From Saccharopolyspora erythraea (lineage in GTDB: Bacteria > Actinomycetota > Actinomycetes > Mycobacteriales > Pseudonocardiaceae), in NCBI RefSeq assembly GCF_018141105.1, contig NZ_CP054839.1, positions 4,588,001 through 4,652,000 of the forward strand: DNA of 64,000 nucleotides, given 5' to 3'. A program made the position numbers and the translations under genes. Under the pieces are notes generated by a model that worked only from the letters and a program-made list of their open reading frames with translations, was not told where the DNA came from and made no database searches. Positions 1 through 8,435 of this stretch are shown here, in pieces; the stretch's first letter is position 1; every line of letters starts with the position of its first letter.

Positions 1-573
1 GGCCTCGTGCCGGTTCGCGGCGTCGAGCTTGGCGATGGCGGCCGCGAGGTGGTTGCGCACGGTCCCCCGGGAGAGCGAGACGCGCCGGGCGATCTCTTCG
101 ACGGGCGCGCCGTCGCGCGCCAGGGCGAGCACGTCGGCCTCGCGCGGGCTGAGCGGGGAGTCGCCCGCGCTGATCGCCTCCGCCGCGAGCTCGGGGTCGA
201 CGTGGCGGCCGCCGCCCACGACCGTGCGGACGACCTGCGCGAGGGTCCGAGGGGACACGGTCTTGGGCAGGAAGCCTCGCGCGCCCGCCGCGAGTGCCGA
301 CTTCAGATACCCGGGCCGGCCGTGCGAGGTCACGATGATGCTCCGGCACTCCGGCAGCTGCGCCGCGAGCCGCCGGGCGACCTCGATGCCGTCGGGCCCG
401 GGCAGCTGCAGGTCGAGCAGGGCCACGTCGGGACGGACCCGCAGGGCCGTGGCCAGCGCCTCGTCACCGGACGCGGCCTGGCCGACGACCTCGAAGCCGT
501 CCTCGAGCTCGAGCAGCCCGGCGATGGCGTTTCGGATGAGGTGTTCGTCGTCGGCGACGAGGATGCGGGTCAT
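1..573 (-). CDS. LuxR/NarL-family response regulator (3' end outside window)
   Basis: This is the output half of a two-component system. Reading leftwards from ATG at 573, the protein opens with an acidic pair (VADDEH), has the phospho-acceptor Asp near residue 54 in LLDLQLPG, a Thr/Ser switch region (IVTSHGRPG) and a Lys in FLPKTV, so the receiver domain is complete. The C-terminal LuxR helix-turn-helix starts at LSPREADVLALA and runs to the window edge in RNHLAAAIAKLDAANRHEA, so only the last residues are missing. The start overlaps the stop of the upstream kinase (ATGA), which indicates translational coupling. It probably binds the TGACA/TGTCA inverted repeats upstream of the operon; that is an inference. 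Confidence 0.95.
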   Translation of the reverse strand, partial: MTRILVADDEHLIRNAIAGLLELEDGFEVVGQAASGDEALATALRVRPDVALLDLQLPGPDGIEVARRLAAQLPECRSIIVTSHGRPGYLKSALAAGARGFLPKTVSPRTLAQVVRTVVGGGRHVDPELAAEAISAGDSPLSPREADVLALARDGAPVEEIARRVSLSRGTVRNHLAAAIAKLDAANRHEA

Positions 574-1781
574 GCGGGCTCTTCCTTCGCAAGCGGGATC
601 GTGGCCTCGAGCAGGAACCAGGTGCCGTCGCGGCGCGCGGTGACGTGCCCGCCGAGCGCGCGGATCCGCTCGGACATCGAGCGCAGCCCCATTCCCTCGC
701 CGATGTCGGCGGCAACGGGCCCGCCGGCCTCGCTGGTCTGCGCGGAGCCTGCGGGACGGGCCCCGTCGTTGGCGATCGTGAGGAGTACCTCCCCGTCCTG
801 GTTCGCGGTCGCGAGGGTGACCTGGTTCGCCGCGGAGTGGCGCAGCAGGTTCGTGACGCCCTCGCGCACGACCCACGCGAGAGCCTCCGCGCACTCCTGG
901 GGGACGGGGTCGCCGGTCACCGTGCAGCGGATGCCGGCGGACTCCAGCAGCGATCGCGCGCCCGACACCTCGCCGTCCCAGGTCGTGCGCAGCTCGCCGC
1001 GCACGATGTGGCGGACCTCGGTGCCCGCCTCCTCGGCGAGCTGCCGCACCGCGGTGATCTCGGCCGCGGCCCGTTCATCGTGGCGGCGGCGGACGAGTTC
1101 CGACGCCAATGAGCTCTTGACCGCGATCGTCGCCAGGGTCCGCCCGAACACGTCGTGGAGGTCGCGTGAGATGCGCAGGCGTTCGTTCGCGAGCGCGAGC
1201 TCGGCACGCATCTCGTGCGCCGCCTGCAGTTCGCGTAGCACCCGTAGCATCCACGCGCTCGACCAGCAGGCCCACAGGACGGCGCTGATCACGATCGCGC
1301 CGGTCACCAGTGCCGGAACCTCGGAGCCCCCCGTGAGCAGCGCGACCGTCACCAGAATCGCCGCGTTGAGCAGGAGCGCCCGGCGTGCGTCGAGTGCGGG
1401 TACGAAGCTCGCGGCGGCCGAGGCGATCGCCGCTGCGACCGCCAGGCCCATCGCGGGCAGGGGGATTCGCGGGGCCACGACGACGAACGCCGCCAGCGTG
1501 AGCGCCCACACGGCGACCGTCCCGACGGGAAACCGCCGTGCGCGGCCGACGATATGGTCGATGCTCCAGTTGACGACGACGATGTTCCCGGCTGTCAGGG
1601 CGAGGACGAGCCCGAGCGCCGCCGCCGGTGCCGCGGCGTGCGCTCCGGTGCTGCGCCCGGCCATCAGCGCGGCGCCGAGGAGGGTGGTGACCGGGAACGT
1701 GACGGCGCTGTAAGTCGACCAGCGCACGTATGCCTCGAACTTGCGCGCGCCCACCAGCGGCGAATCACTCATGGCCGTCAT
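570..1781 (-). CDS. DesK/NarL-type sensor histidine kinase
   Basis: This is a membrane sensor kinase of about 403 residues. The N-terminal half is a set of hydrophobic segments (five or six predicted membrane passes). A HisKA_3 dimerisation/phospho-acceptor segment with RDLHDVFGR follows near residue 205, and then a HATPase domain with an N box (EGVTNLLRHS) and glycine boxes (IANDGAR, GEGMGLRSM). It would autophosphorylate on the His of RDLHD and pass the phosphate to the response regulator whose ATG overlaps its stop. It starts 7 bases after the stop of the CPBP gene, so the three genes form one transcript. ATG at 1772 is an alternative start. The signal sensed is unknown. Confidence 0.95.
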   Translation of the reverse strand: MTAMSDSPLVGARKFEAYVRWSTYSAVTFPVTTLLGAALMAGRSTGAHAAAPAAALGLVLALTAGNIVVVNWSIDHIVGRARRFPVGTVAVWALTLAAFVVVAPRIPLPAMGLAVAAAIASAAASFVPALDARRALLLNAAILVTVALLTGGSEVPALVTGAIVISAVLWACWSSAWMLRVLRELQAAHEMRAELALANERLRISRDLHDVFGRTLATIAVKSSLASELVRRRHDERAAAEITAVRQLAEEAGTEVRHIVRGELRTTWDGEVSGARSLLESAGIRCTVTGDPVPQECAEALAWVVREGVTNLLRHSAANQVTLATANQDGEVLLTIANDGARPAGSAQTSEAGGPVAADIGEGMGLRSMSERIRALGGHVTARRDGTWFLLEATIPLAKEEPA

Positions 1782-1788
1782 TGTCCCG

Positions 1789-2850
1789 TCACACCCGCAC
1801 GGACCGTGGGTCCACGGGGGTCAGGGCGGGTCCCGTCGTGCGTGTGCGCAGCCACACCACCGCCGTGATCGAGACGAGGGTGAGGCAGGGGATGAGCAGG
1901 GCGGGCGACCCGGCACCCGCCGACCGGTCCAGAAGAGGGGCGACGAGGTCGACGTGCACGGCGGTGGCGAGAAGGAGGCTGAGCGTGTTGTTCAGCGCGT
2001 GGACGACGACCCCGGTCTCGATGCCGCCGGTGCGCCAGGTGATGACGGCCGGACCGGCACCGAGGGTGAAGTACCAGAGGTTGAGCCACGGGTCGGTCGA
2101 GAGGTGAACGGCCATGAACACCAGGCTCGAGGTGAGGACGCCGATGATCAGCGCCGTGCGCGGCCCGCGGCCCCAGCTCCCGGCGACCCGGAAGACGAGT
2201 CCGCGAAAGCCGTACTCCTCGCCGGCCGCCTGCACGGGCGTCAGCAGGAGGGTGACGGCGACCATGCCGACCAGGTCGGCGAACGACCAGTAGGTCTGCT
2301 TGCCGGGCATGGCGACGGCCAGGAAGACCGAATTGACCAGCCAGACGGGGCCGATGAACAAAAGCGCCCGGCCGAACACGTCCAACCGGAAGCGCGATAC
2401 CACGGAGTGCATCGAGGCGCCCCGCACGCCGTAGAGCCACCGCTGGATGAGCATGCTCCACGGAATGAGCAGGGCGACCGAGAACAGACCCGCGCCTTGG
2501 TACAGGGGTGTGAAGTCGGTGCCGCCCAGGGTCGGATTGGTCCTGCCCATCCGCGTGTCGATGGAAGCGGCCGCCTGGGCGATGATGAAGCTGAAGACGA
2601 ACATCCCGGCCACCAGGAGCACGATCGCGAGGATGCCGCGCCCTATGCGGCGCTTCTCACCGGCGAGCACGCGGTGGTACTCCACACCCGGCGGGAGCGG
2701 CCGCGGACCGCGACGGCGCGGGTGCGGCACGGCCGGATCGGCCGGTGCGTGCGGAGATGTCCGCACCGCTCCCACGTCCGGGGCCGTGCGGAACGCGTCG
2801 GCCGATCGCGAGGTCGGAGACGAAGGGAAACGGTCGTAGTTGGGGTTCAT
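1789..2850 (-). CDS. CPBP-family intramembrane metalloprotease (Abi/CAAX-like)
   Basis: This is a 353-residue membrane protein of the CPBP (CAAX protease/bacteriocin-processing) family. A Pro/Arg-rich cytosolic N-terminus of about 65 residues is followed by multiple membrane segments. The glutamate motif EEYGFRG lies near residue 210, the second motif FMAVHLS further on, and the third motif HALNNT near residue 295. Together these supply the Glu, Glu, Arg and His residues expected for zinc binding and catalysis. It is the first gene of an operon with the sensor kinase and response regulator. It could be the effector that the two-component system controls, or a protease acting on the sensor. 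The ATG lies 6 bases after a -10-like TAGGTT, so the message is probably leaderless. The substrate is unknown. Confidence 0.9.
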   Translation of the reverse strand: MNPNYDRFPSSPTSRSADAFRTAPDVGAVRTSPHAPADPAVPHPRRRGPRPLPPGVEYHRVLAGEKRRIGRGILAIVLLVAGMFVFSFIIAQAAASIDTRMGRTNPTLGGTDFTPLYQGAGLFSVALLIPWSMLIQRWLYGVRGASMHSVVSRFRLDVFGRALLFIGPVWLVNSVFLAVAMPGKQTYWSFADLVGMVAVTLLLTPVQAAGEEYGFRGLVFRVAGSWGRGPRTALIIGVLTSSLVFMAVHLSTDPWLNLWYFTLGAGPAVITWRTGGIETGVVVHALNNTLSLLLATAVHVDLVAPLLDRSAGAGSPALLIPCLTLVSITAVVWLRTRTTGPALTPVDPRSVRV

Positions 2851-2856
2851 GCTCCG

Positions 2857-2945
2857 AACCTAAGGCGGAGCGGGTTCGTGACAGAGTGTCACCGATCATG
2901 GGTTTTCCCCGTGCCCCGCACGGGTCAGGCATGACAGATGTCATG
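2857..2945 (-). promoter_or_regulatory. Leaderless promoter with two TGACA/TGTCA inverted repeats
   Basis: On the minus strand a -10-like TAGGTT (2862-2857) ends 6 bases before the CPBP ATG. Upstream lie two inverted repeats: GTGACA-gag-TGTCAC at 2878-2892, overlapping the -35 region, and CATGACA-ga-TGTCATG at 2930-2945. They share the core RTGACA(N2-3)TGTCAY and are spaced about 50 bases apart. They are good candidates for binding by the response regulator of the same operon. Confidence 0.6.
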
Positions 2946-3031
2946 GGTGCCAGGCTCAAGCCCCAATCCGTCCTGGTGGACCGAACGGAACTCGGTTGCC
3001 GCTCGTCGTTTCCGCGCGGGAGCATGGCCCG

Positions 3032-3580
3032 GTGGAGCATCCGAGGGAGGAACTGGCCACCGGCCCGGTGACGCTGCGCCGCTGGCGCGCCGATGACCGC
3101 GACCGGCTGCACCGCGCGGTCAACGAAGCCATCCACACCCTGCGCCCCTGGCTGCCCTGGGTCGCCAACGGCTACGACCTCGACGCCGCCGAGCAGTTCC
3201 TCGCCCACGCCGAAGCCGGCTGGAAAAGCGGCGAGGAGTTCGACTACGCCGTCACCATCGACGGCGCCATCGTCGGCGGCGTCGGACTGATGCGCCGCAT
3301 CGGCCCCGGCGGCGTGGAGATCGGCTACTGGCTGCACCCCGACCACACCGGCCAGGGCATCATCACCCGCGCGGTCGCCGCACTCGTCGACGAGGCGTTC
3401 GCGCTGCCTTACGTGGACCACCTGCAGATCCGCCACGACCGCGCCAACACCGCCAGCAGCGGTATCCCCCGGCGCCTGGGCTTCACCGAGACCGAGCACC
3501 GGACCAAAGACCCCGAACGCCCCTCCCAAAGCGGCGTCGAGGTCGTGTGGGAGCGCAGAAACCCCGACGCACTCACCTGA
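3032..3580 (+). CDS. GNAT N-acetyltransferase, RimJ/RimL-like
   Basis: This protein of about 182 residues has the GNAT layout: an N-terminal TLRRWRADDRDRLHRAV segment, a central strand pair ending in GGVEIGYWLHPDHTGQGIITRAVAAL (the acetyl-CoA pyrophosphate loop Q-G-x-x-T variant) and a late motif with LQIRHDRANTASSGIPRRLGF. This is the pattern of RimJ/RimL enzymes that acetylate protein N-termini or small amines. The GTG at 3032 is chosen because GGGAG lies 9 bases upstream; the frame is open to a TTG at 2996. The substrate cannot be assigned. It is a stand-alone gene before the glycosyltransferase. Confidence 0.88.
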   Translation: MEHPREELATGPVTLRRWRADDRDRLHRAVNEAIHTLRPWLPWVANGYDLDAAEQFLAHAEAGWKSGEEFDYAVTIDGAIVGGVGLMRRIGPGGVEIGYWLHPDHTGQGIITRAVAALVDEAFALPYVDHLQIRHDRANTASSGIPRRLGFTETEHRTKDPERPSQSGVEVVWERRNPDALT

Positions 3581-3695
3581 AACAGCCTCCCCGCCGGTGA
3601 TCACCCGACCGAGTCCGGTCGAGGGACGCTAGCGTCGGCCTCCGACGAGCAACCTGCGGGACCCCGCGGTCCCCACCGTCCTGACAGGAGTCCCC

Positions 3696-4904
3696 GTGCG
3701 CGTTCTGTGCACCGCGATGGGATCGCCCTCGCACGCCCGAGCCGTGCTGCCCTTCGCCCGCGCGCTCGCCACCCGAGGACACCACGTCCTGGTGGCCACC
3801 CCTGCCCACCTGACCCACGTCTTCGACGGCGAACCGCTGCGCACCACCGCGGTGCTGCCCGACATGGCGGCCACAGCACGCGAACTGATGCACTTGGTGC
3901 AAGAGGGCTCCGCCGACCCGCGTACCGCGCACACCGAACTGCTCATCGCCCTGGCCGCCGGCCCGCACGCCACCGGAGCCGCACGAGCCCTGCTGCCGCT
4001 GGCCGAGGACTTCGCCCCGGACCTCGTGCTGCGCGACGGCGCCGAACTCGGCGGCTTCCTCGTCGCCGAGGACCGCGGTATCCCGCACCTGCCGGTGCCC
4101 TCCGGCAACGCCAACCTGCTCACCCCCGAACGCCTGGCCCCGGCAGTGGACCGGCGACGCGCCGAAGCCGCCCTGGCCACCCCCGTCGAACCCGAAGCCA
4201 TCTACCGCTACGGGCGCCTGGACTGCATCCCCGCCGCCTACTCCTTCACCGAACCCGGCATGCCCGACGCACGCCGCTACCGGCAACCCGACCTCGTCAG
4301 CCGCGACGAGCTACTGCCCGCCTGGGTCACCGAGCTGCCCGCCGACCGGCCACTGGTGCTGGCGGCCCTGGGCACCGCACTGCCCATGCTCACCGAACTG
4401 CGCCACCACGGCGTCGAACTGCCCGACCACCTCAGCGACCCCGCCACACTCCTACGCACGATCATCACCGCGCTGTCCCGGGTGAGCTGCGAGGCCATCG
4501 TCGTCACCGGCGGCATCGACCCCGGACCGGTCACCGCCCCGCCGCACATCCACGTCACCGACCGCGTCCCGCAACCGCTCCTGCTGCAATCCACCGACCT
4601 GTTCCTCACCCACGGCGGCTACAACGGCATCCGCGAAGCCGTGCGCGCCGGAGTCCCCATGGCGGTCCTGCCCCAGTTCGGCGACCAGCCCCACAACGCC
4701 GACCGCGTCACCGACCTCGGCCTGGGCCGCCGCTGCGAACCCGACGCCGACGACATCACCGCGGCCTGCGAACAACTCCTCGCAGACGACAAGATCCAGG
4801 CGACCGTCCGGCACGCCCAACGCGCCATGCTCGCCCTGCCCGACGTCACCACAGCGGCCGACGACCTGGCCGGTCTCGTCGAGGAACACCGCACGGCGGG
4901 CTGA
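3696..4904 (+). CDS. GT1/MGT-type glycosyltransferase
   Basis: This is a 402-residue GT-B fold enzyme. The N-terminus MRVLCTAMGSPSHARAVLPFARAL is the acceptor-side Rossmann start of macrolide and antibiotic glycosyltransferases. The C-terminal half has the nucleotide-sugar motif (THGGYNGIREAVRAGVPMAVLP) followed by QFGDQPHNADRV, matching the UDP/dNDP-sugar binding signature of family GT1. Several conserved positions seen in macrolide enzymes (HGGxxS) are slightly changed (HGGYNG). The GTG start has CAGGAG five bases upstream, and a -10-like TAGCGT lies about 60 bases before it. No sugar biosynthesis or polyketide genes are adjacent, so detoxification by glycosylation is as likely as biosynthesis. 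Confidence 0.88.
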   Translation: MRVLCTAMGSPSHARAVLPFARALATRGHHVLVATPAHLTHVFDGEPLRTTAVLPDMAATARELMHLVQEGSADPRTAHTELLIALAAGPHATGAARALLPLAEDFAPDLVLRDGAELGGFLVAEDRGIPHLPVPSGNANLLTPERLAPAVDRRRAEAALATPVEPEAIYRYGRLDCIPAAYSFTEPGMPDARRYRQPDLVSRDELLPAWVTELPADRPLVLAALGTALPMLTELRHHGVELPDHLSDPATLLRTIITALSRVSCEAIVVTGGIDPGPVTAPPHIHVTDRVPQPLLLQSTDLFLTHGGYNGIREAVRAGVPMAVLPQFGDQPHNADRVTDLGLGRRCEPDADDITAACEQLLADDKIQATVRHAQRAMLALPDVTTAADDLAGLVEEHRTAG

Positions 4905-4923
4905 CCCGCGGTCGGTCTCGCGC

Positions 4924-5106
4924 TCAGCGAAGGCCGCGGACGAAGCGGGCGAACACCGCTGCCTGCACCGTCAGCACCGGACCGTGCGGGTCCTTGGAAT
5001 CGCGCAGCGCCACCCGGTCCGAGGCGAACGCCACCTCGACGCAGTTCTCCTCCGTGCTCCAGGAACTCTTGCGCCAGCTCAGAGACTCCGGCTTCTCGCG
5101 GTTCAT
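4924..5106 (-). CDS. DUF397-domain small protein
   Basis: This 60-residue protein is a typical DUF397 domain: the LSWRKSSWSTEENCVEVAF segment with the conserved SxWSxxxxxCVEVA pattern, then VALRDSKDPHGPVLTV and a short C-terminal tail (FVRGLR). Such proteins occur widely in Streptomyces and relatives next to XRE regulators with a DUF5753 domain (WhiJ/AbaA-type loci) and are thought to act as their partners or antagonists. Its start overlaps the stop of the upstream XRE gene (ATGA), so the two are made together. The biochemical role of this copy is not known. Confidence 0.92.
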   Translation of the reverse strand: MNREKPESLSWRKSSWSTEENCVEVAFASDRVALRDSKDPHGPVLTVQAAVFARFVRGLR

Positions 5107-5963
5107 GCGGTGCTCGCTTCCCTGCCCAGACCTCGCGCCAACTCGGCGATGAACGTCACCGATTCTGGCTCATCCAGGGCGACGTCCAACAGTCCGCGCA
5201 GAAGCGAGCCGTACATCTCGATCTCGTGCCGCTCCTCGAGGAACAGGCTGGAGCCCAGGTTCTCCAGGAACACCACGGTCGGCGCGCCGGCCCGCTCCAG
5301 GATCTGGAAAGCCTTCGCCGAAGCGGCGGGTGTGCCGATGTTCGGCACCACGCGCACGGAGATGTTGGGCCGCAGTGTGCTCTCCACCAAGTGTTCCAGC
5401 TGTCGGCGCAGAACGTCGCGCCCACCGACGATCCGGTGCAGCGCGAGTTCGTCGACAACCGCCAACAGCCGGGGCGCGAACTCGCCGCGCAACACAGCGT
5501 GCCGCTGAAGCCGCACCACCATTCGCCGTTCGATCTCCTCATCGCCCAGTTCCCCGCGAGCCGCCAGCAGTGCCCGGGTGTACTCGCCGGTCTGGAGCAG
5601 GCCGGGGATGACCATGCCCTCGAAGTTGACGATGCGGTCGGCTTTGGCTTCCAGCGAGACCAGGGTGCGCTGGCGTTCGGCGAAGCCCGGGCGGTCGCGC
5701 TGCCACCACCCGCGTCGCTGTGCTTCGCGGGCCAGCGCCAGCAGTTCCCGGCGCTGCGTGCCGTTGACGCCGTAGATGGCCAGCAGCGCGGCGACGTCCT
5801 CCACCGCGATGGCGCGGCGCCCGGTTTCCAGGCGGCTGAGCTTGCTGGCCGAGGCGTCGATCCGCTTGGCGGCATCGGCCAGGCTCAGGCCGCTCGCCTC
5901 GCGCAGCCCGCGCAGTTCTTCCCCCAGTTCCTGGCCTCGGACGGTGGGGTCTGGTTCGGACAT
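5103..5963 (-). CDS. XRE-family regulator with DUF5753 domain
   Basis: This DNA-binding regulator of about 286 residues has an N-terminal helix-turn-helix (ELRGLREASGLSLADAAKRIDASASKLSRLETGRRAI) followed by a DUF5753 domain containing the recognisable ERQRTLVSLEAKADRIVNFEGMVIPGLLQT stretch. The ATG at 5963 is preferred because GGGAG sits four bases upstream; the frame stays open to 6056. It pairs with the overlapping DUF397 gene. In streptomycetes such pairs influence development and antibiotic production, often many copies per genome, and may work like two-component toxin-antitoxin-related switches. The direct target here is unknown. Confidence 0.93.
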   Translation of the reverse strand: MSEPDPTVRGQELGEELRGLREASGLSLADAAKRIDASASKLSRLETGRRAIAVEDVAALLAIYGVNGTQRRELLALAREAQRRGWWQRDRPGFAERQRTLVSLEAKADRIVNFEGMVIPGLLQTGEYTRALLAARGELGDEEIERRMVVRLQRHAVLRGEFAPRLLAVVDELALHRIVGGRDVLRRQLEHLVESTLRPNISVRVVPNIGTPAASAKAFQILERAGAPTVVFLENLGSSLFLEERHEIEMYGSLLRGLLDVALDEPESVTFIAELARGLGREASTA

Positions 5964-6086
5964 GGTGCTCCCGCGGTGAGTCGGAGCCGCCATGTTCCCG
6001 GCCTCCGAGCCGCCGAATCCACCTCCGTCACCGGATTTCGCACCCGACCACCCCAAGGCACGACGTGTTGCCGGGCCCGCAACGAC

Positions 6087-7169
6087 TCAGAACGCCGACT
6101 CGATGGCTTCCTCCAGCGCCATCATGCGGTGCGGGCCGCTGAGGTAGCGGGTGAGGTAGGCGCACGAGTAGCCGTGCCGCAGCGACACCCACGCCACGCA
6201 GCCGCCGAGGCCGCCCATGGCGATCTCGGTGTCGCTGCGTTGCAGGCCCAGCGTCCAGGTGAGGTCGTAGCCGAGGAAGAGGTCGCGCCCGCTGACCTGC
6301 GGTGCCAGGAACTCCTCGTGCAGTTCGCGGCCCAGCAGGGCGGCCACCGGGCCGTCCGGGCTCGGCAGGTCGGCGAAGAACCGCGCGAGCGCGTCGGCGC
6401 GGGCGTGCAGGCCGATCGCGGGGAACTCCGCGCGCCGCCACCGCTCGCTGTTGAGCACCCACACCTCCCGCGCGTCCGGCGGCACCGACAGCGCGCGGTC
6501 GACGGGGTTGCCGTCACTGCCGAAACGCCAGCTCTCCGGGTCGGCCGGTTCGAGGTCCGCGACGCGCGCGAGGCCGGATTCCGGGACGCCGAAGTGGGCG
6601 TCCATCCGCAGCGGTCCGGCGACGTCGTCGCGCCAGACCGCGCCGAGGGACCGGCCGGTGACCGCCCGCACGACACCGTCGAGCAGGTGCCCGTAGGTGA
6701 GGGCGTGCTCGGCGATGGCCGTGCCGGGCTCCCACTCCGGCGGGGCCGCCGCCAGCGCCGCGCGCAGTTCTTCGTCGTCGAACAGCCCCGCAGTCGTGGC
6801 GGGGAAGGTGGGCTGGCCGGCCTGGTGGCTGAGCACCTGCCGCAGGGTCGTGGCGGCCTTGCCCGCGGCGGCGTAGTCCGGCCACAGGTCGGCGACCGGA
6901 GTATCCAGGGCGATGCCGTTGCGGGCCAGGACCACCAGCGTCGCCAGCGCGGCGAACGGTTTGCTCACCGAGAAGGTGTGCACGAGCGTGTCGGACTGCC
7001 ACGGACGTGTCCGCGCAGTGTCGGCCCATCCGCCGTGCAGGTCCACGACCCGCCTGCCCTCGAACCACACCGACAGTCCGGCGCCGGTTTCCTGGCCGGA
7101 GTCCAGCAGTTCGGCGAACACCTCGCGCACGCGGTCGAAGCGCGGTTCCACGGTTCCTCGCGGTTGCAT
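6087..7169 (-). CDS. Serine hydrolase, class C beta-lactamase/EstB-like
   Basis: This protein of about 360 residues has the penicillin-binding/beta-lactamase fold of family VIII esterases. The nucleophile motif SVSK (SxxK) lies in HTFSVSKPFAALATL, the Tyr motif in LTYGHLLDGVV, and a late Gly-rich strand (MGGLGGCVAWVS) replaces the KTG box, as in EstB-like esterases. The N-terminus VREVFAELLDSGQETGAGLSVWFEGRRVVDLHGGWAD is characteristic of these enzymes. No signal peptide is visible, so it is probably a cytosolic esterase rather than a secreted lactamase. ATG at 7169 follows AGGGGG closely; another ATG lies at 7205. It is divergent from the RidA gene. Confidence 0.9.
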   Translation of the reverse strand: MQPRGTVEPRFDRVREVFAELLDSGQETGAGLSVWFEGRRVVDLHGGWADTARTRPWQSDTLVHTFSVSKPFAALATLVVLARNGIALDTPVADLWPDYAAAGKAATTLRQVLSHQAGQPTFPATTAGLFDDEELRAALAAAPPEWEPGTAIAEHALTYGHLLDGVVRAVTGRSLGAVWRDDVAGPLRMDAHFGVPESGLARVADLEPADPESWRFGSDGNPVDRALSVPPDAREVWVLNSERWRRAEFPAIGLHARADALARFFADLPSPDGPVAALLGRELHEEFLAPQVSGRDLFLGYDLTWTLGLQRSDTEIAMGGLGGCVAWVSLRHGYSCAYLTRYLSGPHRMMALEEAIESAF

Positions 7170-7299
7170 CGTCCCCCTGTCCACGACGGGGCGTGCGACT
7201 GCCATCCATCAGCGCCGCTCGCCGCATCGAGGCTATCCGGGCTCATCAAGCGGATTTCCTTTCCGACACCGCACGTCGATCTTGTGTAGCGTCGAGGAG

Positions 7300-7704
7300 G
7301 TGTCCGATTCCTTCAGCCTCGTCCGCAGCCGCGAACTGTCCGATGTAGCCGAGTACGCCTACGCCGCGCGGGTCGACCCCACCGCGCGCCTGGTTTTCGC
7401 TGCGGGCGCCTGCCCGCTGGACACCGAGGGCGCCACCGTCGCCGTCGGCGACCACGTCGGCCAGGCCCGGCAGGTGATGGCCAACCTGCGGGTGGCGCTG
7501 CGCGACGCGGGCGCGGAACTGGACGATGTCGTCAAGTGCACCGTGTACGTGGTCTCCCAGCGCCAGGAAGACCTGGTCGCGGTGTGGGAAGTGGTGCGCG
7601 AGGCCTTCGGTGCGCACGAACCGCCGAACACGCTGCTCGGCGTGAGCGTGCTGGGCTACGACGACCAGCTCGTGGAGGTCGAGGCGATCGCCGTAGGCCA
7701 CTAG
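7300..7704 (+). CDS. RidA/YjgF/Rid-family imine deaminase-like protein
   Basis: This small cytosolic trimer-forming protein has about 134 residues. Its RidA features include AYAARVDPTARLVFAAGACPLD near the N-terminus, the central QARQVMANLRVALRDAGAELDDVVKCTVYVV strand/helix and a C-terminal LLGVSVLGYDDQLVEVEAIAVGH. RidA proteins hydrolyse reactive enamine/imine intermediates of PLP enzymes. The canonical Arg of the active-site loop (R in the RSC/RxxV region) is not clearly present, so it may be a Rid subfamily member with another role. The GTG at 7300 abuts GAGGAG, so the exact start is uncertain. Its stop overlaps the stop of the convergent gene. Confidence 0.88.
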   Translation: MSDSFSLVRSRELSDVAEYAYAARVDPTARLVFAAGACPLDTEGATVAVGDHVGQARQVMANLRVALRDAGAELDDVVKCTVYVVSQRQEDLVAVWEVVREAFGAHEPPNTLLGVSVLGYDDQLVEVEAIAVGH

Positions 7705-8366
7705 CGGCCTGCGTGGTGCCGCTGAGCCGGCTCAGCGACGGGGCGGCCGGGGCCGGTCATCGCTGCCGGCGTGGTGACGGCGGGTTGTTCCAGCAGCAGT
7801 GTCGCGTTCCCGCAGTCGCTTGCGGCCATCCAGTCGTCGAGGGTGGCTTCGGCGGTGTCCAGGCCGAGCCCGGCCAGGTCGCCGCGGACCCGCAGTCCGG
7901 TGCCGGCCGCGCGGTCAGCCGGCAGCAGGGCGTTCCACCACAGCCGGTGGTTGGTCAGCGCCGCGGCCACGACCAGCGCTCCGCATCCGCCGTGCTGGCT
8001 CACGATCCAGTCCACGCTGTCGCCGGGTACGCCGACGACCACCGGCACGCCGCCCGCCGGGCAAGCGGGCAGGGCCGCGAGCCGGGCACGCAGCCGGGCA
8101 TCGGCCAGGGCCTCCAGCAGCACCCGGGTGGTGTGCTCGCGCTCCAGGGCTCGGTCATCGAGCGCCTCGCGAACCCACAACCCTTCCCAGGTGGAGTGCT
8201 CGGTGTGCTCGCACCGGTGCGAGCACGGGATCGCCGACGCCATGAGCTGCTGGGCCCGTCCGAGCGTGTCGGCGCGGACGGACAGGTCTTCACAGCCGGG
8301 CGCATAGCCCGACCACCGGGGCCGCCGGTCCAGTTCGCACCGGTACACCACGTGCCGCGCTGCCAT
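7701..8366 (-). CDS. HicB-like N-terminal domain protein of unknown function
   Basis: This protein of about 221 residues opens with a partial HicB/antitoxin-like fold: a short strand (VVYRCELDRRPRWSGYAPGCEDLSVRADTLGRAQQLMASAI), as in proteins of the HicB family whose first strands carry an Asp/Gly-rich turn. A His/Cys cluster follows (SHRCEHTEHSTWEGLW), then a long C-terminal part with Arg/Leu helices and a GVPVVVGVPGD segment that I do not recognise. There is no visible HicA toxin partner next to it. ATG at 8366 is chosen, with AGAGG 11 bases upstream; GTG codons at 8378 and 8375 are also in frame. The function is unknown. Confidence 0.65.
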   Translation of the reverse strand: MAARHVVYRCELDRRPRWSGYAPGCEDLSVRADTLGRAQQLMASAIPCSHRCEHTEHSTWEGLWVREALDDRALEREHTTRVLLEALADARLRARLAALPACPAGGVPVVVGVPGDSVDWIVSQHGGCGALVVAAALTNHRLWWNALLPADRAAGTGLRVRGDLAGLGLDTAEATLDDWMAASDCGNATLLLEQPAVTTPAAMTGPGRPVAEPAQRHHAGR

Positions 8367-8435
8367 CTTCGGCACCACCTCTCACCGACGAAGACTTCCG
8401 CCACCGACGGGTGACATTTGCATGGCGGACCACGC

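Noticed and set aside
7-1713. Long open reading frame on the plus strand opposite the kinase and regulator
   Set aside because: Low-complexity Arg/Ala-rich translation with no recognisable domain, antisense to a clear two-component kinase and regulator; a GC-rich shadow.
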